Of a stretch of DNA of 64,000 nucleotides, positions 1 through 11,085 are shown in pieces. The notes under the pieces were generated by a model that saw only the letters and a program-made list of their open reading frames with translations, ran no database searches and was not told the DNA's origin. Each line of letters begins with the position of its first letter. The stretch's first letter is position 1. The translations under genes and the position numbers were made by a program. This DNA is from Cunninghamia lanceolata (lineage: Eukaryota; Streptophyta; Pinopsida; Cupressales; Cupressaceae). The DNA lies in assembly GCA_027924645.1 (NCBI GenBank), contig BSBN01000297.1, positions 9,734,001 through 9,798,000 of the forward strand, read 5' to 3'.

Positions 1-1104
1 ATGGAGAATGTTTGTATTGTGGTAAGCAAGGTCACACAAAAAAGAACTATTGGAACTACAAAAAGGCACAAGAAAAGGTGCAGTAATGAAGCCAAAACAT
101 CATACCAAGAAGATGCAGGTGTTCTTATTTTAACTGAAGAAGAAATTCCAACTACTAGTTGGGTGCTTGATTCAGGTTCATCATTTCATGTCACTCAATG
201 CAAGGAGTATATAAAAAATCTACAAATTGGTGACTTCGGTATGGTCTTTCTTGGTAACAATGAATCTTGTGATGTTGTTGGTAAAGGGAATATTTCATTA
301 AAACTGAAAAATGGGTATACTTGGTTGTTATGTGATGTTAGATATGTTCCCCATCTCAAACAAAATGTAATCTCAGTTGGGCAATTGGGTTTTCAAGGTT
401 GTGAAATTAGTTTTGAATCAAAAAGATGTAAAGTTAAAAAAGAGGCACTAGTAATTGCAAGGGGTAGCAAATTAGGCTCCCTATATGTCATAGAGAGTCA
501 TGCTGAAGTGGGAGTTGTTCATCCTACTTCAGATTCATCATTGGGGACTACCAGGCAAATGTCTTTGGACCAATTAGATGCTAAAATTGATTATGTTATT
601 AATACTTTTCTCAGTATGTTTTATAGTGATAGTTTTGGGGATCAGTTAGATGATGGTGCGCAAGTTGATGCCATAGAACCTGGGGCAGATGAAATTAATG
701 GTGATGAAAATGAAAATTTGAAGGTGATTCAAGATGAGCCTATCTGTAATGGTGATCAGAGTGAAAGTTTGGAGTCTATTTATAATAGTGTTGGTAGTGA
801 AATTTGTGCATCTGGAAATATGTCGACCAATATGGAAGATGGAGTAGCTAAATCTAAGAAGATTACTGTCAAAGTCGGCAGTGAATTTCGTGGAATTACT
901 AGAACTATTGTATCTCTAATTTTATTTTTGTTTAACTGCTATATATTTTTGTGTTTTGTGCTTGGAGGAGTTGTTACAGTTGAAATTGCAGGTGGAATAG
1001 GCTTTGAAGTTGGTGTTGATCCAAATTTGGATCTAGAATTGCCTCTGGCTCTCCAAGTGTCAATGGATAATCCTAGAACTATACATAAAGCGCATGATTT
1101 GTAG
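1..1104 (+). pseudogene. Ty1/copia gag-protease remnant
   Basis: A copia polyprotein piece cut by the window edge. In frame 3 the first 60 bases give a zinc-knuckle-like run CLYCGKQGHTKKNY, with Tyr where the last Cys is expected. A frameshift then moves coding into frame 1, where residues 54-65 carry the copia aspartic protease signature WVLDSGSSFHVT. Residues 110-160 (RYVPHLKQNVISVGQLG) are the usual protease to gag-pre-integrase segment. The expected WHRRLGH zinc-binding start of integrase is missing. After residue about 165 the frame continues through an acidic, unrecognised region and then an RPN10-like stretch, so the ORF is a fusion rather than an intact polyprotein. The lineage match is firm; function today is unlikely. 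Confidence 0.8.
982..1068 (+). other. RPN10: RPN10-like ubiquitin-interacting motif segment
   Basis: Residues 328-356 of the preceding frame include GVDPNLDLELPLALQVSMD. This closely resembles the first ubiquitin-interacting motif region of plant 26S proteasome subunit RPN10, which reads GVDPN-DPELALALRVSM in the family as I know it. The UIM Ala and Ser positions are kept, while Pro-to-Leu and Ala-to-Pro changes suggest decay. The T-rich stretch just upstream (about 905-981), ending in ACAG or GCAG, looks like an intron 3' end. That suggests a genomic exon fragment rather than a cDNA copy. The identification is from motif recall only. Confidence 0.6.
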
Positions 1105-1610
1105 TGTTTGATAAGTAAGGACAAGGTTCTCATTGTCAGAGTTTATGCTATTCATGTCATGCCTATGTGCTCCTTGGGCACCAAAAAATGTATAGTGGGG
1201 AGGTGTAGTCTATCCTCCAGAGGAGCAATGGAAATTCCAAAATAGAGGAGGGCCAAAATAATTTGTATGGCATTGTACGGAGCAGGCATGAGAGTGATGG
1301 GTACCAAGCTAGGGATGATGACATATTTAGAGGCAGAGGGGAAATATGTACTAGTTATAGTCATAGGCTTTCACAAGAGAAACATTTTCACTCAGGTAAA
1401 GACAGAGTCTACATATGGGTACAATGCAGTTCAAGTGGGATACAACTGAGTGAGGGAAACAAGCTCACGAAGCTCAAATTAGGGAATCTCAACAAAGTGG
1501 GGGTGATTCCCCTATGCTACTTGTAGGAATACCAATTTCCCTCTATATCTCAACTTGATTCCTTCGAACCCAATGAACGATTAAACTTTAATGAATTATT
1601 CGCTGAGGGA
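1105..1610. other. Unassigned spacer
   Basis: About 500 bases between the copia/RPN10-like fusion and the chromovirus array. Short ORFs on both strands (up to 87 codons) show no motif I recognise, and no LTR end, PBS or RNA gene is visible. It is the left flank of the array. Confidence 0.5.
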
Positions 1611-1616
1611 GATTGG

Positions 1617-2304
1617 TGCAGGAGCACCTAGCTGATTTCATGCCTATGTGAGACAATTTTGTCATTTTTGGTTTTAGTTTTGTGTCTTTGATGTTATAAG
1701 GTCATTTAAGACCATGTCATGTATGTTTGAGTCTTTTTTAGGTTGCTAGGTAGTTTGTGGGACCTAATTGTTCAATTTTACAAATGTTGTCTTTATTGTA
1801 AAAATGCAAAATCAAGGAATATGAAGGGTCATCAGTTGTAAATGAGAAGTTGAATGGTTAGAAAATAAAAGGATAGTTAGAAATGGTTGTGTTGGGTGGA
1901 AAATAAGTCTAAATAAGCCTTGGGAAGTCAAGCCCAAGGTTTGTGGTTGGTTATTTTGGAGAAAAATCAATTAAAACACTTTGTTTCTGCATTTTCTGAT
2001 GTATTTTTTCTGTTGCAATGAATTGTACAAACTTGTACGACCAAGTGACAATGTGAAACCAATTCGATGTGATGTGTAATTGAGTTTACTTTTTTTTGCA
2101 CTTTGTCCCATTGAATTTAATTGAGATTTGAGTGTTTTAGAGATAAATTACTGAAGACTAATCTGAAAACCTAGATTTGAGGGTTTGATTGGGAAAACTA
2201 CTTTTTGGTCCATTCCACTAGTGAAAATGCCTAAGAATTGGTGGAATGGATGTAGATAGGTTATTTTTAATGTTTTGGGTGTTTGTAGGAGTAGGGGAGG
2301 AAGA
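1617..2304 (+). repeat. Chromovirus LTR 1 (left)
   Basis: Starts TGCAGGAGCACC and aligns through its whole length with the blocks at 4052 and 6433. Common sequence ends at GGGGAGGAAGA. Immediately after it, truncated gag coding begins (Glu-Glu-Phe-Tyr-Lys-Leu), so the normal PBS and 5' leader are deleted. Confidence 0.8.
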
Positions 2305-3890
2305 GTTTTATAAGCTGAGTTACAAATGATGAGTTTTATGAGTTGAGTATAAGAGCAGGTCACATGGAGGATGATGTGGAGAAGGTGGCTAGATATCTAA
2401 GTGGGTTAAGATTTAACATTCAAGATGAGTTGATTTTTCATAATCCAAAAATGGTAGAGGAATGCTTTCAATTGGAAATAAGGGCAGAAGAAATGTTAAA
2501 GAGAAGGCAAGATAAACAAACTAGGGGCAGAGGTAGCACTACTAGAGGAAGAGGTTCATTTTCTACTCCAAGGTAGTCACATGAGAGTCAAGAAGATACA
2601 ACCAAAGTGCAAGAGCAAGGGGAAAATCAAAGAGGTGGATTTAGAGGATGTAGATCAGATTTTAGAGGCAGATTTGGAGTTCAAGGAAGAGGTTATAATG
2701 CATCCATAGGAAGATGCTATCAATGCAACAAGTTTGGACATCAAGCATGCCAATGCAATGAAGGTCAAGCTTCTACTTCACATGGAGGAGAAAGAAGGAC
2801 CCAACTGGTTCAAGAAGAGGACAATGAGAGTGTAAACTCTCCATCACAGCAAGCTGCTCCAGAAGTTGGAGAATCACTTATGGAAAGAAGAACCCTCATC
2901 AAGGCATCAGAGGAAAAGGAGCCACCACAAAGAAGGACTATCTTCAAGACAATTTGTAAGTGCTTGGGTAAGGTATGTAAAGTTGTAATTGATTCAGGAA
3001 GCACAAATAACATGGTTTTAGTTGAGATGGTTGATAAACTCAAGTTGCCTAGGATACCACATGCTACTCCTTATAAAGTTTCTTGGTTGAATGAGGGTCA
3101 ATATGTTTTGGTGAATGAACAAAGTTTGGTGGAGTTTAACATAGGAGGGTATAAGGATAGAATTTTGTGTGATATATTACCTATGGATGTATGCCATTTG
3201 CTGCTAGGCAGGCCTTGGCATTTTGATAGGTATGCTATGTATGATGGAAGGAGAAATATTTATGAGATAGACAAAGATGGAATCTCTTATACCTTGACAC
3301 CATTGAAAGAGGAGGATAAAGGACAAACAAAGGGATCTAATATTATTATGGTAGGTAGAACGAAGTTCATAAAGGTAGAAGAAGAGGAGCACATGGACCT
3401 TGTAGCCACTCCAAAACCTGGAAATGTTATGACAACAGACATGAAGGATGAATTGATTTCAGAAATTTAAGATTGGCTTAAGAAGTATGTTTCTATGAGG
3501 ATAGGAGAAGTGTTCCATTCATTGATTGTAGAAGGGGATGCTACTCATTCTACTTCTTTCAAGACAGAGGTTGATATACTTGATCAAGAAGTAGTTATAG
3601 CTACTTCTTTCAAGACAGAGGTTGATATACTTGATCAAGAAGTAGTTATAGGGGTACCACAATAGATGGAAGAGACGAGAAATAAAGGTGAAGTGATTAA
3701 AGAGAAATTGCAAAGGAATGTGGACAAGACCGAGCACACATCTAAAATGAAGAATAAGGAGGTCCATTACAAGGAAGAAGGAGACATAGTAGTAGGTAAA
3801 GATGCATATTTAACATCATTCTTAGATGAATTACAAATCAAAGCTCATCCATCAAGTCAAGAGTAGCATTCTGAAGTGAGGAACATGTCA
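2305..3890 (+). pseudogene. Chromovirus gag-protease, copy 1
   Basis: Gag is truncated at its N-terminus. Recognisable sequence starts near LSIRAGHMEDDVEKVARYLSG and includes a basic RGRGS stretch. The zinc knuckle CYQCNKFGHQACQC (about 2715-2757) has the CX2CX4HX4C pattern. The retroviral-type aspartic protease follows, with VVIDSGSTNNMV (about 2976-3011) and the flap/C-terminal landmark LLGRPWHFDRYAMYDG. In-frame stops fall after FSTPR (2574) and near 3468. A lysine/glutamate-rich linker then continues directly toward the chromodomain, so RT, RNase H and integrase are cleanly absent. This looks like a non-autonomous derivative. Confidence 0.85.
3550..3651 (+). repeat. 51 bp tandem duplication in linker
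   Basis: Two adjacent 51 bp units (3550-3600 and 3601-3651) are identical by eye. The length is a multiple of three, so the frame is kept and 17 residues are added. The second chromovirus body (near 5980-6030) has only one unit, so the duplication happened after the copies separated. Confidence 0.9.
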
Positions 3891-3894
3891 AAGC

Positions 3895-4051
3895 CAAAAA
3901 ACAATGCCTATTTCTAGTTTTTGGTCCACTGGAAGGGTTTACAAGATGGAGAAAGAACTTGGAGGCTAGAGAAGGACAAGATAAAACATGAATCTACTAC
4001 CACAATACTATCCTTAAGGGGACTTGAGTTCATTTTGCCCCAGGAGTATGG
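3895..4051 (+). pseudogene. Chromodomain-like C-terminus, copy 1
   Basis: Frame translation gives FLVHWKGLQDGERTWRLEKD, matching the chromodomain core Y-LVKWKG---EATWEP-E of chromovirus integrases. A TAG stop lies just before it (YF-stop-FLVHWKG). The chromodomain normally targets integration to marked chromatin. Here it follows the gag-protease linker directly, with no integrase core. The stretch runs to the next LTR. Confidence 0.75.
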
Positions 4052-4739
4052 TGTAGGAGCACCTAGTTGATTTCATGCCTCTATGAGACAATTTTGTCAT
4101 TTTTGGTTTTAGCTTTGTGTCTTTGATGTAATAAAGTCATTTATGACCATGTCATGTATGTTTGAGTCCTTTTTAGGTTTCTAGGTAGTTTGTGGGACCT
4201 AATTGTTCAATTTTGCAAATGTTGTCTTTATTGCAAAAATGCAAAATCAAGGAATATGAAGGGTCATCGGTTGTAAATGAGAAGTTGAATGGTTAGAAAC
4301 TCAAAATATAGTTAGCAATAGTTGTGTTGGGTGGAAAAGAAGTCTAAATAAGCCTTCGAAATTTGAGCCTGAGGTTGGTGGTTGGTTATTTTGGAGAAAA
4401 ATCAATAAAAATACTTTGTTTCTGCATTTTCTAATGCATTTTTCTGTTACAGTGAATTGTATGGCCTTGTACGACCAAGTGGTAATGTAAAACCAATTCG
4501 ATGTTATGTGGAATTGAGTCTTCTTTCTATTGAACTTTGTCCCATTGAATTTAATTGAGATTTGAGTTTTTTAGAGACAAATTACTGAAGACTAGTCTAA
4601 AAACCTAGATTTGAGGGTTTGATTGAGAAAAAATATGTTTTGGTCCATTCCACCAGTGAAAATGCCTAAGAATTGGTGGAATAGATGTAGGCAGGTTATT
4701 TTTAATGTTTTGGGTGTTTGTAGGAGTAGGGGAGGAAGA
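4052..4739 (+). repeat. Chromovirus LTR 2 (middle)
   Basis: Starts TGTAGGAGCACC and aligns with LTRs 1 and 3 over about 688 bp, again joining directly to truncated gag (Glu-Glu-Phe-Asp-Lys-Leu). A middle LTR shared by two bodies is the hallmark of a tandem element. Confidence 0.8.
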
Positions 4740-6276
4740 GTTTGATAAGCTGATTTACAAATGATGAGTTTTATAAGCTGAGTATAAGAGCAGGTCACAT
4801 GGAGGATGATGTGGAGAAGGTGGCTAGATATCTAAGTGGGTTAAGATTTAACATTCAAGATGAGTTGAGTTTGCATAACCCAAAAATGGTAGAGGAATGC
4901 TTTCAATTGGAAATAAGGGTAGAAGAAATGTTAAAGAGAAGGCAAGGTAAACAAACCAAGGGCAGAGGTAGCACTACTAGAGGAAGAGGTTCATTTTCTA
5001 CTCCAAGGTAGTCACATGAGAGTCAAGAAGATACAAGAAAAGTGTAAGAGCATGGGGCAAATTAGAGAGGTGGATTTAGAGGAGGTAGATCAGGTTTTAG
5101 AGGTAGATTTGGAGTTCAAGGAAGAGGTTATAATGCATTCACAGGAAGGTCCTATCAATGCAACAAATTTGGACATCAAGCATTGCAGTGCAATGAAGGT
5201 CAAGCTTCTACTTCACATGGAGGAGAAAGAAGGACCCAATTGGTTCAAGAAGAGGACAATGAGAGTGTAAACTCTCCATCATAGCAAGTTGCACCAGATG
5301 TTGGAGAATCACTTATGGAAAGAAGAACCCTCATAAAGGCATCAGAGGAAAAGGAGCCACCACAAAGAAGGACTTTCTTCAAGACAATTTGTAAGTGCTT
5401 GGGTAAGGTATGTAAAGTTGTAATTGATTCAGGAAGCACATATAACATGGTTTTAGTTGAGATGGTTGATAAACTCAAGTTGCCTAGGATACAACATGCT
5501 ACTCCTTATAAAGTTTCTTGGTTGAATGAGGGTCAATATGTTTTAGTGAATGAACAAAGTTGGGTGGAGTTTAACATAGGAGGGTATAAGGATAGAATTT
5601 TGTGTGATATATTACCTATGGATGTATGCCATTTTCTGCTAGGGAGGCCTTGGCATTTTGATAGGTATGCTATGTATGATGGAAGGAGAAATACTTATGA
5701 GATTGACAAGGATGGAATCTTTTATACCTTGATACCATTGAAAGAGGAGGATAAAGGACAAACAAAGGGATATAATGTGATGATGGTAGGTAGAAAGTTC
5801 ATAGAGGTAGAAGAAGAGGAGCACATGGACCTTGCAGTCACTCTAAAACTTGGAAATGTTATGACAACAGACATGAAGGATGAATTGATTTTAGAAATTC
5901 AAGATTGGCTTAAGAAGTATGTTGCTATGAGGATAGGAGAAGTGTTCCATTCATTGATTGTAGAAGGGGATGTTACTCATTCTACTTCTTTTAGGACAGA
6001 GTTTGATATACCTGATCATGAAGTAGTTATAGGTGTACCACAACAGATGGAAGAGATGAGAAATAAAGGTGAAGTGATTAAAGAGAAATTGCAAAGGAAT
6101 GTGGACAAGACCGAGCACACATCTAAAATGAAGAATATGGAGGTTTATTACAAGGAAGAAGGAGACATAGTAGTTGGTAAAGATGCATAATTAACATCAT
6201 TCTTAGGTGAAGTACAAATCAAAGCTCATCCATCAAGTGAAGAGCAACATTCTGAAGTGAGGAATAGGTCAAAGCC
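4740..6276 (+). pseudogene. Chromovirus gag-protease, copy 2
   Basis: Same layout as copy 1: truncated gag from MEDDVEKVARYLSG (4799), zinc knuckle region, then protease with VVIDSGSTYNMV and LLGRPWHFDRYAMYDG inside a 291-codon open stretch (5315-6190). The first knuckle Cys is Ser (SYQCNKFGHQALQC), so zinc binding is probably lost. The stop after FSTPR (5009) is shared with copy 1, and an extra stop follows VNSPS. Unlike copy 1, the frame stays open through ILEIQDWLKKYVAMRIGEVF. The pol deletion is the same as in copy 1. Confidence 0.85.
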
Positions 6277-6432
6277 AAAAAATAATGCCTATTTCTAGTT
6301 TTTGGTCCATTGGAAGGGTTTACCAGATCAAGAAAGAACTTGGAGGCTAGAGAAGGATTAGATAAAACATGAATCTACTACCACAACACTGTCCTCAAGG
6401 GGACTTAAGTTTATTTTACCTGAGGAGTATGG
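6277..6432 (+). pseudogene. Chromodomain-like C-terminus, copy 2
   Basis: FLVHWKGLPDQERTWRLEKD again follows an in-frame TAG at the same place as in copy 1. Shared lesions show that the two bodies descend from one already defective element. Confidence 0.75.
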
Positions 6433-7120
6433 TGCAGGAGCACCTAGTTGATTTCATGCCTCTATGAGACAATTTTGTCATTTTTGGTTTTTATTTTGTG
6501 TCTTTGATGTAATAAGGTCATTTATGACCATGTCATCTATATTTGAGTCCTTGTTAGGTTTCTAGGTTGTTTGTGGGACCTAATTGTTCAATTTTGCAAA
6601 TGTTGTCTTTATTGCAAAAATGCAAAATCAAGGAATATGAAGGGTCATCGGTTGTAAATGAGAAGTTGAATGGTTAGAAACTTAAAATATAGTTAGAAAT
6701 GGTTGTTTTGGGTGGAAAATCATTCTAAATAAGCCTTGGTAATTTGAGCCCAAGGTTGGTGGTTGGTTATTTTGGAGAAAAATCAATAAAAATACTTTGT
6801 TTATGCATTTTCTACTATATTTTTGTTGTTATAGTGAATTGTATGGCCTTATACAATAAGTGGCAATGTGAAACCAATTGGATGTGATGTGGAATTGAGT
6901 CTACTTTCAGTTTCACTTTGTTCTATTGAATTTAATTGAGATTTGAGTGTTTTAGAGCCAAATTACTGGAGACTGGTTTGGAAACCTAGATTTGAGGGTT
7001 TGACTGGGAAAAAATGCTTTTTGGTCCATTCCACTAGTAAAAAGCACTAATAATTGGTGGAATGGATGTAGGTAGGTTGTTTTTAATGTTTTGGGTGTTT
7101 GTAGGAGCAGGGGAGGAAGA
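6433..7120 (+). repeat. Chromovirus LTR 3 (right)
   Basis: Starts TGCAGGAGCACC and aligns with LTRs 1 and 2 up to GGGGAGGAAGA. It then leaves the family at ATTGG, matching the flank left of LTR 1. The last one or two bases may belong to the target duplication. Confidence 0.75.
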
Positions 7121-7124
7121 TTGG

Positions 7125-7420
7125 TGAAGATTTATTGATGCCATAGCCTTGAAACCTTATGGATCTGGCATAGTAGTTACATGGGTGTTAGGGTTTGATT
7201 AAAAATTATTGGGAAAGTGTGGGAATTAGTTTGGTGAACTTAGGTAGACCCCATAAGATGTTGTTAGAGTGTTGGTGAAGAGGATTGAGGCTTGGTTGAA
7301 GGAAACAAGAAGAAGAGCATCCGAGTTGCAAATCCAGAGATTGAAGCATGAAGAGCGAATTCAACTTGTAATTGATCAACCCTAACCCCATAGAAGAAAA
7401 AGGTACTTCTTTATAAAGCT
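7125..7420. other. Unassigned leader between array and unknown ORF
   Basis: About 300 bases with no recognisable protein, PBS or LTR end. It may be the 5' leader of the element that follows or a remnant of its lost 5' half. Confidence 0.4.
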
Positions 7421-10400
7421 TTGAATCTAAAATATGTTGAGATGGCTACACCTCTAGTTGATGTAACTCAAAGTCCCCAATCAATATTTAAGAAGCATCT
7501 ATACAAGTTAGTTGAAGTTGAACCATTAGGTGCATTTTTTGGAGTTCCATACGGCATACTACATGTTGAGGATTTTAGGGCATACATCGACTACAGTATT
7601 GATGAATTTGGAAATCTAAAACTCTTGGATTTGTTTAACAACTACCTAATGGATGATGACTATAAATTGAAACCAGAATACAAAGCCATAGAAAGCAAAC
7701 ATTTTCTACAAGTCATAAATTTTCTAACATTTGATGAGGATGAATGGGTTCGATATATCTTGAACTAAATACATGATGAGTTCATATGGCTATCGAAACC
7801 GTTCAAGATTACAAAAGATGTTATCAAGATTGTAACTGGGTTAAATTTAACTAGTGGATTACCCATGCTAAAAGATGTGAAAAACCAGATAGTGACTGAT
7901 GCTACCAGTGCCAAGTTTGACAAAAGGGCAATGACCATCAATGGTATTATAGAACCAGATGTTAAATTTACCTCCATGGTGATTGGGTACAAGATTTACC
8001 ACTCCAGAAGGGAAAATTCTATCTCTAGAACTGCAATATATGTAGCCTATCAAATGTTGAAGGAGAATGTTGATTATGACCTATGTGAGTTGCTACAAAA
8101 TCAGTTGGTTGAGAATTTGAGCAAAATAAAGAAAGATAAGAAAAATACCTTAAAGTTTGGTTCCTTGATTATATGTTTGTTCTTCTATTTTATAAATGAA
8201 GTGCCTGGAGTTTAGGGTGTGCACTGGACAAATGATAGGCTAGTTGTATGGCAAATAAGAGATCATCTACTTAGCCTTGGTGATTCCCAAGCTCGGAAGA
8301 TGGCCATTGGGGTTACATCAAAAACTTTCAGAGTATGATGCATGCAATAGAAAGAATCCCTAAGTTAGTTGTGGAGAAATATGATAATGAAATATGCTTT
8401 CTGGTTGACACTAATTAGTGCCTGATGGAGGTTGTGGATCCCAAAACCATATGGATTATGCCAATGGGATATGAGGTTGATGAGAAAGTTTTGGAAATGT
8501 ATGCTCAACATCTCTTGAGCAAATCAAAAGACACATCTGTGGAAAGGTTTGGTACATATAAGGAGCTAAGTCTAAATTTGCATGTGGAGTTCAGACAGCT
8601 AGAGACCAAAAGGAAAGTGCAGAAGCAAGTTGAGATGTATGCTGAGAGTATTGGCATCACAAAAGAAGCTATGAGAAAAAACAAAGAAAGAATTGAAAAG
8701 GAAAGATGGAACAAGAAACAAGAAGATGCTCCATTGGAACCATCCTCCACTTCAAGGACTACCAAAAGCTATGTTGCTACTTCTATTCCCCCTAAACCTG
8801 CAAAACTAGAAGACAAACCATATGGTGAAGGAAGTAAAGGAAATAAAACAAAGGCCACAAGAACATATGTGAGCACAAAAGATGATAAGGAGAGAAAGAC
8901 ATATGAAGAAGTTAAAGAGATAAAATCTAAGAGAACCAAGACTTCAAGGGATCATGAGGACCAACCTTCCAGAAGTAAAAAAGGCAAGTAAAAAGTAAGA
9001 GACTAGTAAGGTTGCTATGACTTGATGAAATTGTAAAAATAATCACTATTCATGGAAATATAAGGCCTATCAAAGTTTACTATGATAATTTTGATCAAGA
9101 AAATAAGAAAATCTTGGAAGATGCCACCATCATGTACTTAAATAAATTCAATAGAGTTCTATTGGAAATTTTACAAGAACTTCCTAAAAGTTTAAGGAAA
9201 ATACTAGAAATGAGAAAGGAAGTAGCCAAGGCCAAAGATCTAGAACTCAGAGAATATCTCCTCTCCACCCTATGTCTAGTAATGACTAGAAGGGAAGTCG
9301 ATAAAATCCTCAAGGGAGTTAAGGAAAAATTTAGAAGGAAGATCCAGATGAACAAGCTAATGCTTGGTGAAACTGAGGAAGTTGTAAAGGTAATAGAGGA
9401 AATTTTGAGGAAGGCGCTAGATAAAGATAAATACTATATTGTTTTAGAGGAACAAGTTGAGGAAGACAATCCTTCAGTTCCGGATGAAGAGATTGAAAAA
9501 GGAAATGATGACCATAGTGATACTCTAGATCATTTGGAGAAAACTTATGAGGAGACTGATGATGGGATTGATTCATTGATTTCAGATGTTGAAAAAGTAA
9601 ACATTAGTGAGCAATGAACTAAAGTTGATAACTCCTCTATTCTGGAAGAGGAGCAAATAAAAAAAGAAGACACAGAGATGGTAGAAAAAACTGATGATGC
9701 ATGAGATACTCTAACTCCACCCAGTCAAACTAGAAAAGAAGATAATATTTCTACTCAAAGCCCTCTCGAATAAGTAGCAAGTGGTGAAGATGAAGAAAAG
9801 ATTCCCCCTATAGATGATATAGAAAAAGGTTAAGTGGAGAAAGAGAAAGAAGAGGGTAAAGAAGACAAGGCAAAAGAGTACAAATGTTAATGCAGCCACA
9901 CAAATAAATTTTGATGCTGAGAAATCTCAAGGGAAAGAAGGTGGTTTAGGAATTGTAGCAAGAGACACTGCATATGCAATAAAAGGTCTCCTGAGTAAAG
10001 AAATGCTTGAGTTTGATGAACCAAAGTTGTTTCAAGGACTGATCAATCTAGATGCTCTTTCTCTAGTTCAAGTAATGAAGATAACATCTTTCACACAAGC
10101 CAAGGCAAGAGAAAAGATGTTGAAATCTCACATTGAGGACAATGAGCTGCTAGGTCTTGCAATTGGAGTATTGGAGAATATAATGCCAACCTTCCAAAAG
10201 AATCTATTTGACTCTCCCTCCGGACATCTAAAGAATCTTCTAAGTTGTGTAAGTACACATTTTGAGTCTTTTGAGAAGTTTGCAGAGACTAAAGTCAGAA
10301 ATAAATTTTTGGATAAAAAATTTAGTGAAATAAAGAGCCTAATGGGTTATAATAGGAGAATACTTAGTATCAATATAAAGAGTATTCAAAATGCTCTAAG

Positions 10401-10845
10401 TGATGGAGGTGATATATACAAATTTTTTCTATCCTGGCCCAAAGTTAGTGAGGATATTGAGAAGAAGATAAAGGAGCAAGAACAAAAACTGTCAAATCTA
10501 TCTCAAAATTTTGATCCTCTGAGAGCTTCTTCTATAAGTTAGGAATGTTAAGTAATCTACTTGACCGATGAAATAAAGAATCTTGTTAAGGAAAAATGCA
10601 ATATTATGAAGAGAATGTGCGAGCTTTGGGGATTGATTGCCCCCAGGCTAGAAATAATGTTTAATGCACTAACAGAAGCTCAAACTGCAATTCAAGCAAG
10701 TGATCCTTCAAATCTGACAAAGGCAGAAGCTTACACATTTCTACTAAGTGGAAACATCTCAATTTTAGATGGCATGAAAATAAGTTGGGCCTCTAAACTT
10801 GAGCAATTAAAAATTAGTTTTACAGATATTCTCAACTTCATGTGA
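7421..10845 (+). pseudogene. Transposon-borne ORF of unknown function
   Basis: One long decayed coding region in several open pieces (7421-7768, 7865-8215, 8425-8991, 9114-9617, 10003-10542, 10561-10845) with stops between them. The first third reads like a folded domain (KPFKITKDVIKIVTGLNLTSG, then VIGYKIYHSRRENS, then TIWIMPMGYEVDEKVLEMYA). I associate it with plant transposon proteins that have no assigned role. The middle is a charged Lys/Glu-rich region, probably coiled coil or disordered. The last third is helical with many Leu/Lys. No protease, RT, integrase or zinc knuckle is present. It is followed by polypurine tracts and a copia-type LTR, so it occupies the 3' extra-ORF position of a Sirevirus-like element. 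Confidence 0.6.
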
Positions 10846-10930
10846 ATATAACTCAAGGATTGGTTGTATATATATGACACTGTATTCAGAATTTTTGAGA
10901 ATCTTGGTTTGTGGACCCCATCCTTTACCA

Positions 10931-11085
10931 TTGATGTCAAAGGGGGAGTGAATAACAGTGAAAAATGAGGAATCTGGCAAAGGGGGAGCTCTAGAATCAG
11001 TGGAGAGCATAGGAATATAGAGTAAGGGGGAGTAACACTTAGTCATTTTTCACTAAGTGTTGCCATCAATGCCAAAGGGAGAGAT
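10931..11085 (+). other. Clustered polypurine tracts
   Basis: Four purine runs (CAAAGGGGGAGTG near 10936, CAAAGGGGGAGC near 10979, TAAGGGGGAGT near 11023, CCAAAGGGAGAGAT at 11072-11085) lead up to the LTR. The last one abuts TGTTGG and is the likely plus-strand primer. Repeated polypurine tracts before the 3' LTR are a known Sirevirus trait. Confidence 0.75.

Larger units (their letters stand above)
1611..7124 (+). mobile_element. Tandem three-LTR chromovirus (Ty3/gypsy) array
   Basis: Three near-identical LTR blocks start at 1617, 4052 and 6433, each about 688 bp to the end of common sequence. They separate two bodies of about 1.7 kb. Each body holds the C-terminal part of gag, protease, a short linker and a chromodomain-like end. 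Reverse transcriptase, RNase H and integrase are missing from both. The array starts TGCAGGAGC and is flanked by the direct repeat GATTGG (1611-1616 and 7119-7124), a plausible 5-6 bp target duplication. The LTR 3' ends are uncertain because gag begins immediately and no PBS is seen. The structure fits an element that gained a unit by unequal or LTR-LTR recombination. Confidence 0.8.

Noticed and set aside
901..981. Apparent membrane segment in the first ORF
   Set aside because: The hydrophobic run comes from a T-rich, intron-like stretch ending in AG before the RPN10-like piece, so it is probably translated intron.
2343..2362. Possible primer binding site AGTATAAGAGCAGGTCAC after LTR 1
   Set aside because: It resembles TATCAGAGCAGG but reads in frame as gag (LSIRAGHMEDD) and lies about 45 bases inside coding.
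9960..9975. GCAAGAGACACTGC shared with the LTR start at 11092
   Set aside because: Only 14 bases match and the flanks differ. It is inside coding, so it is not an LTR end.
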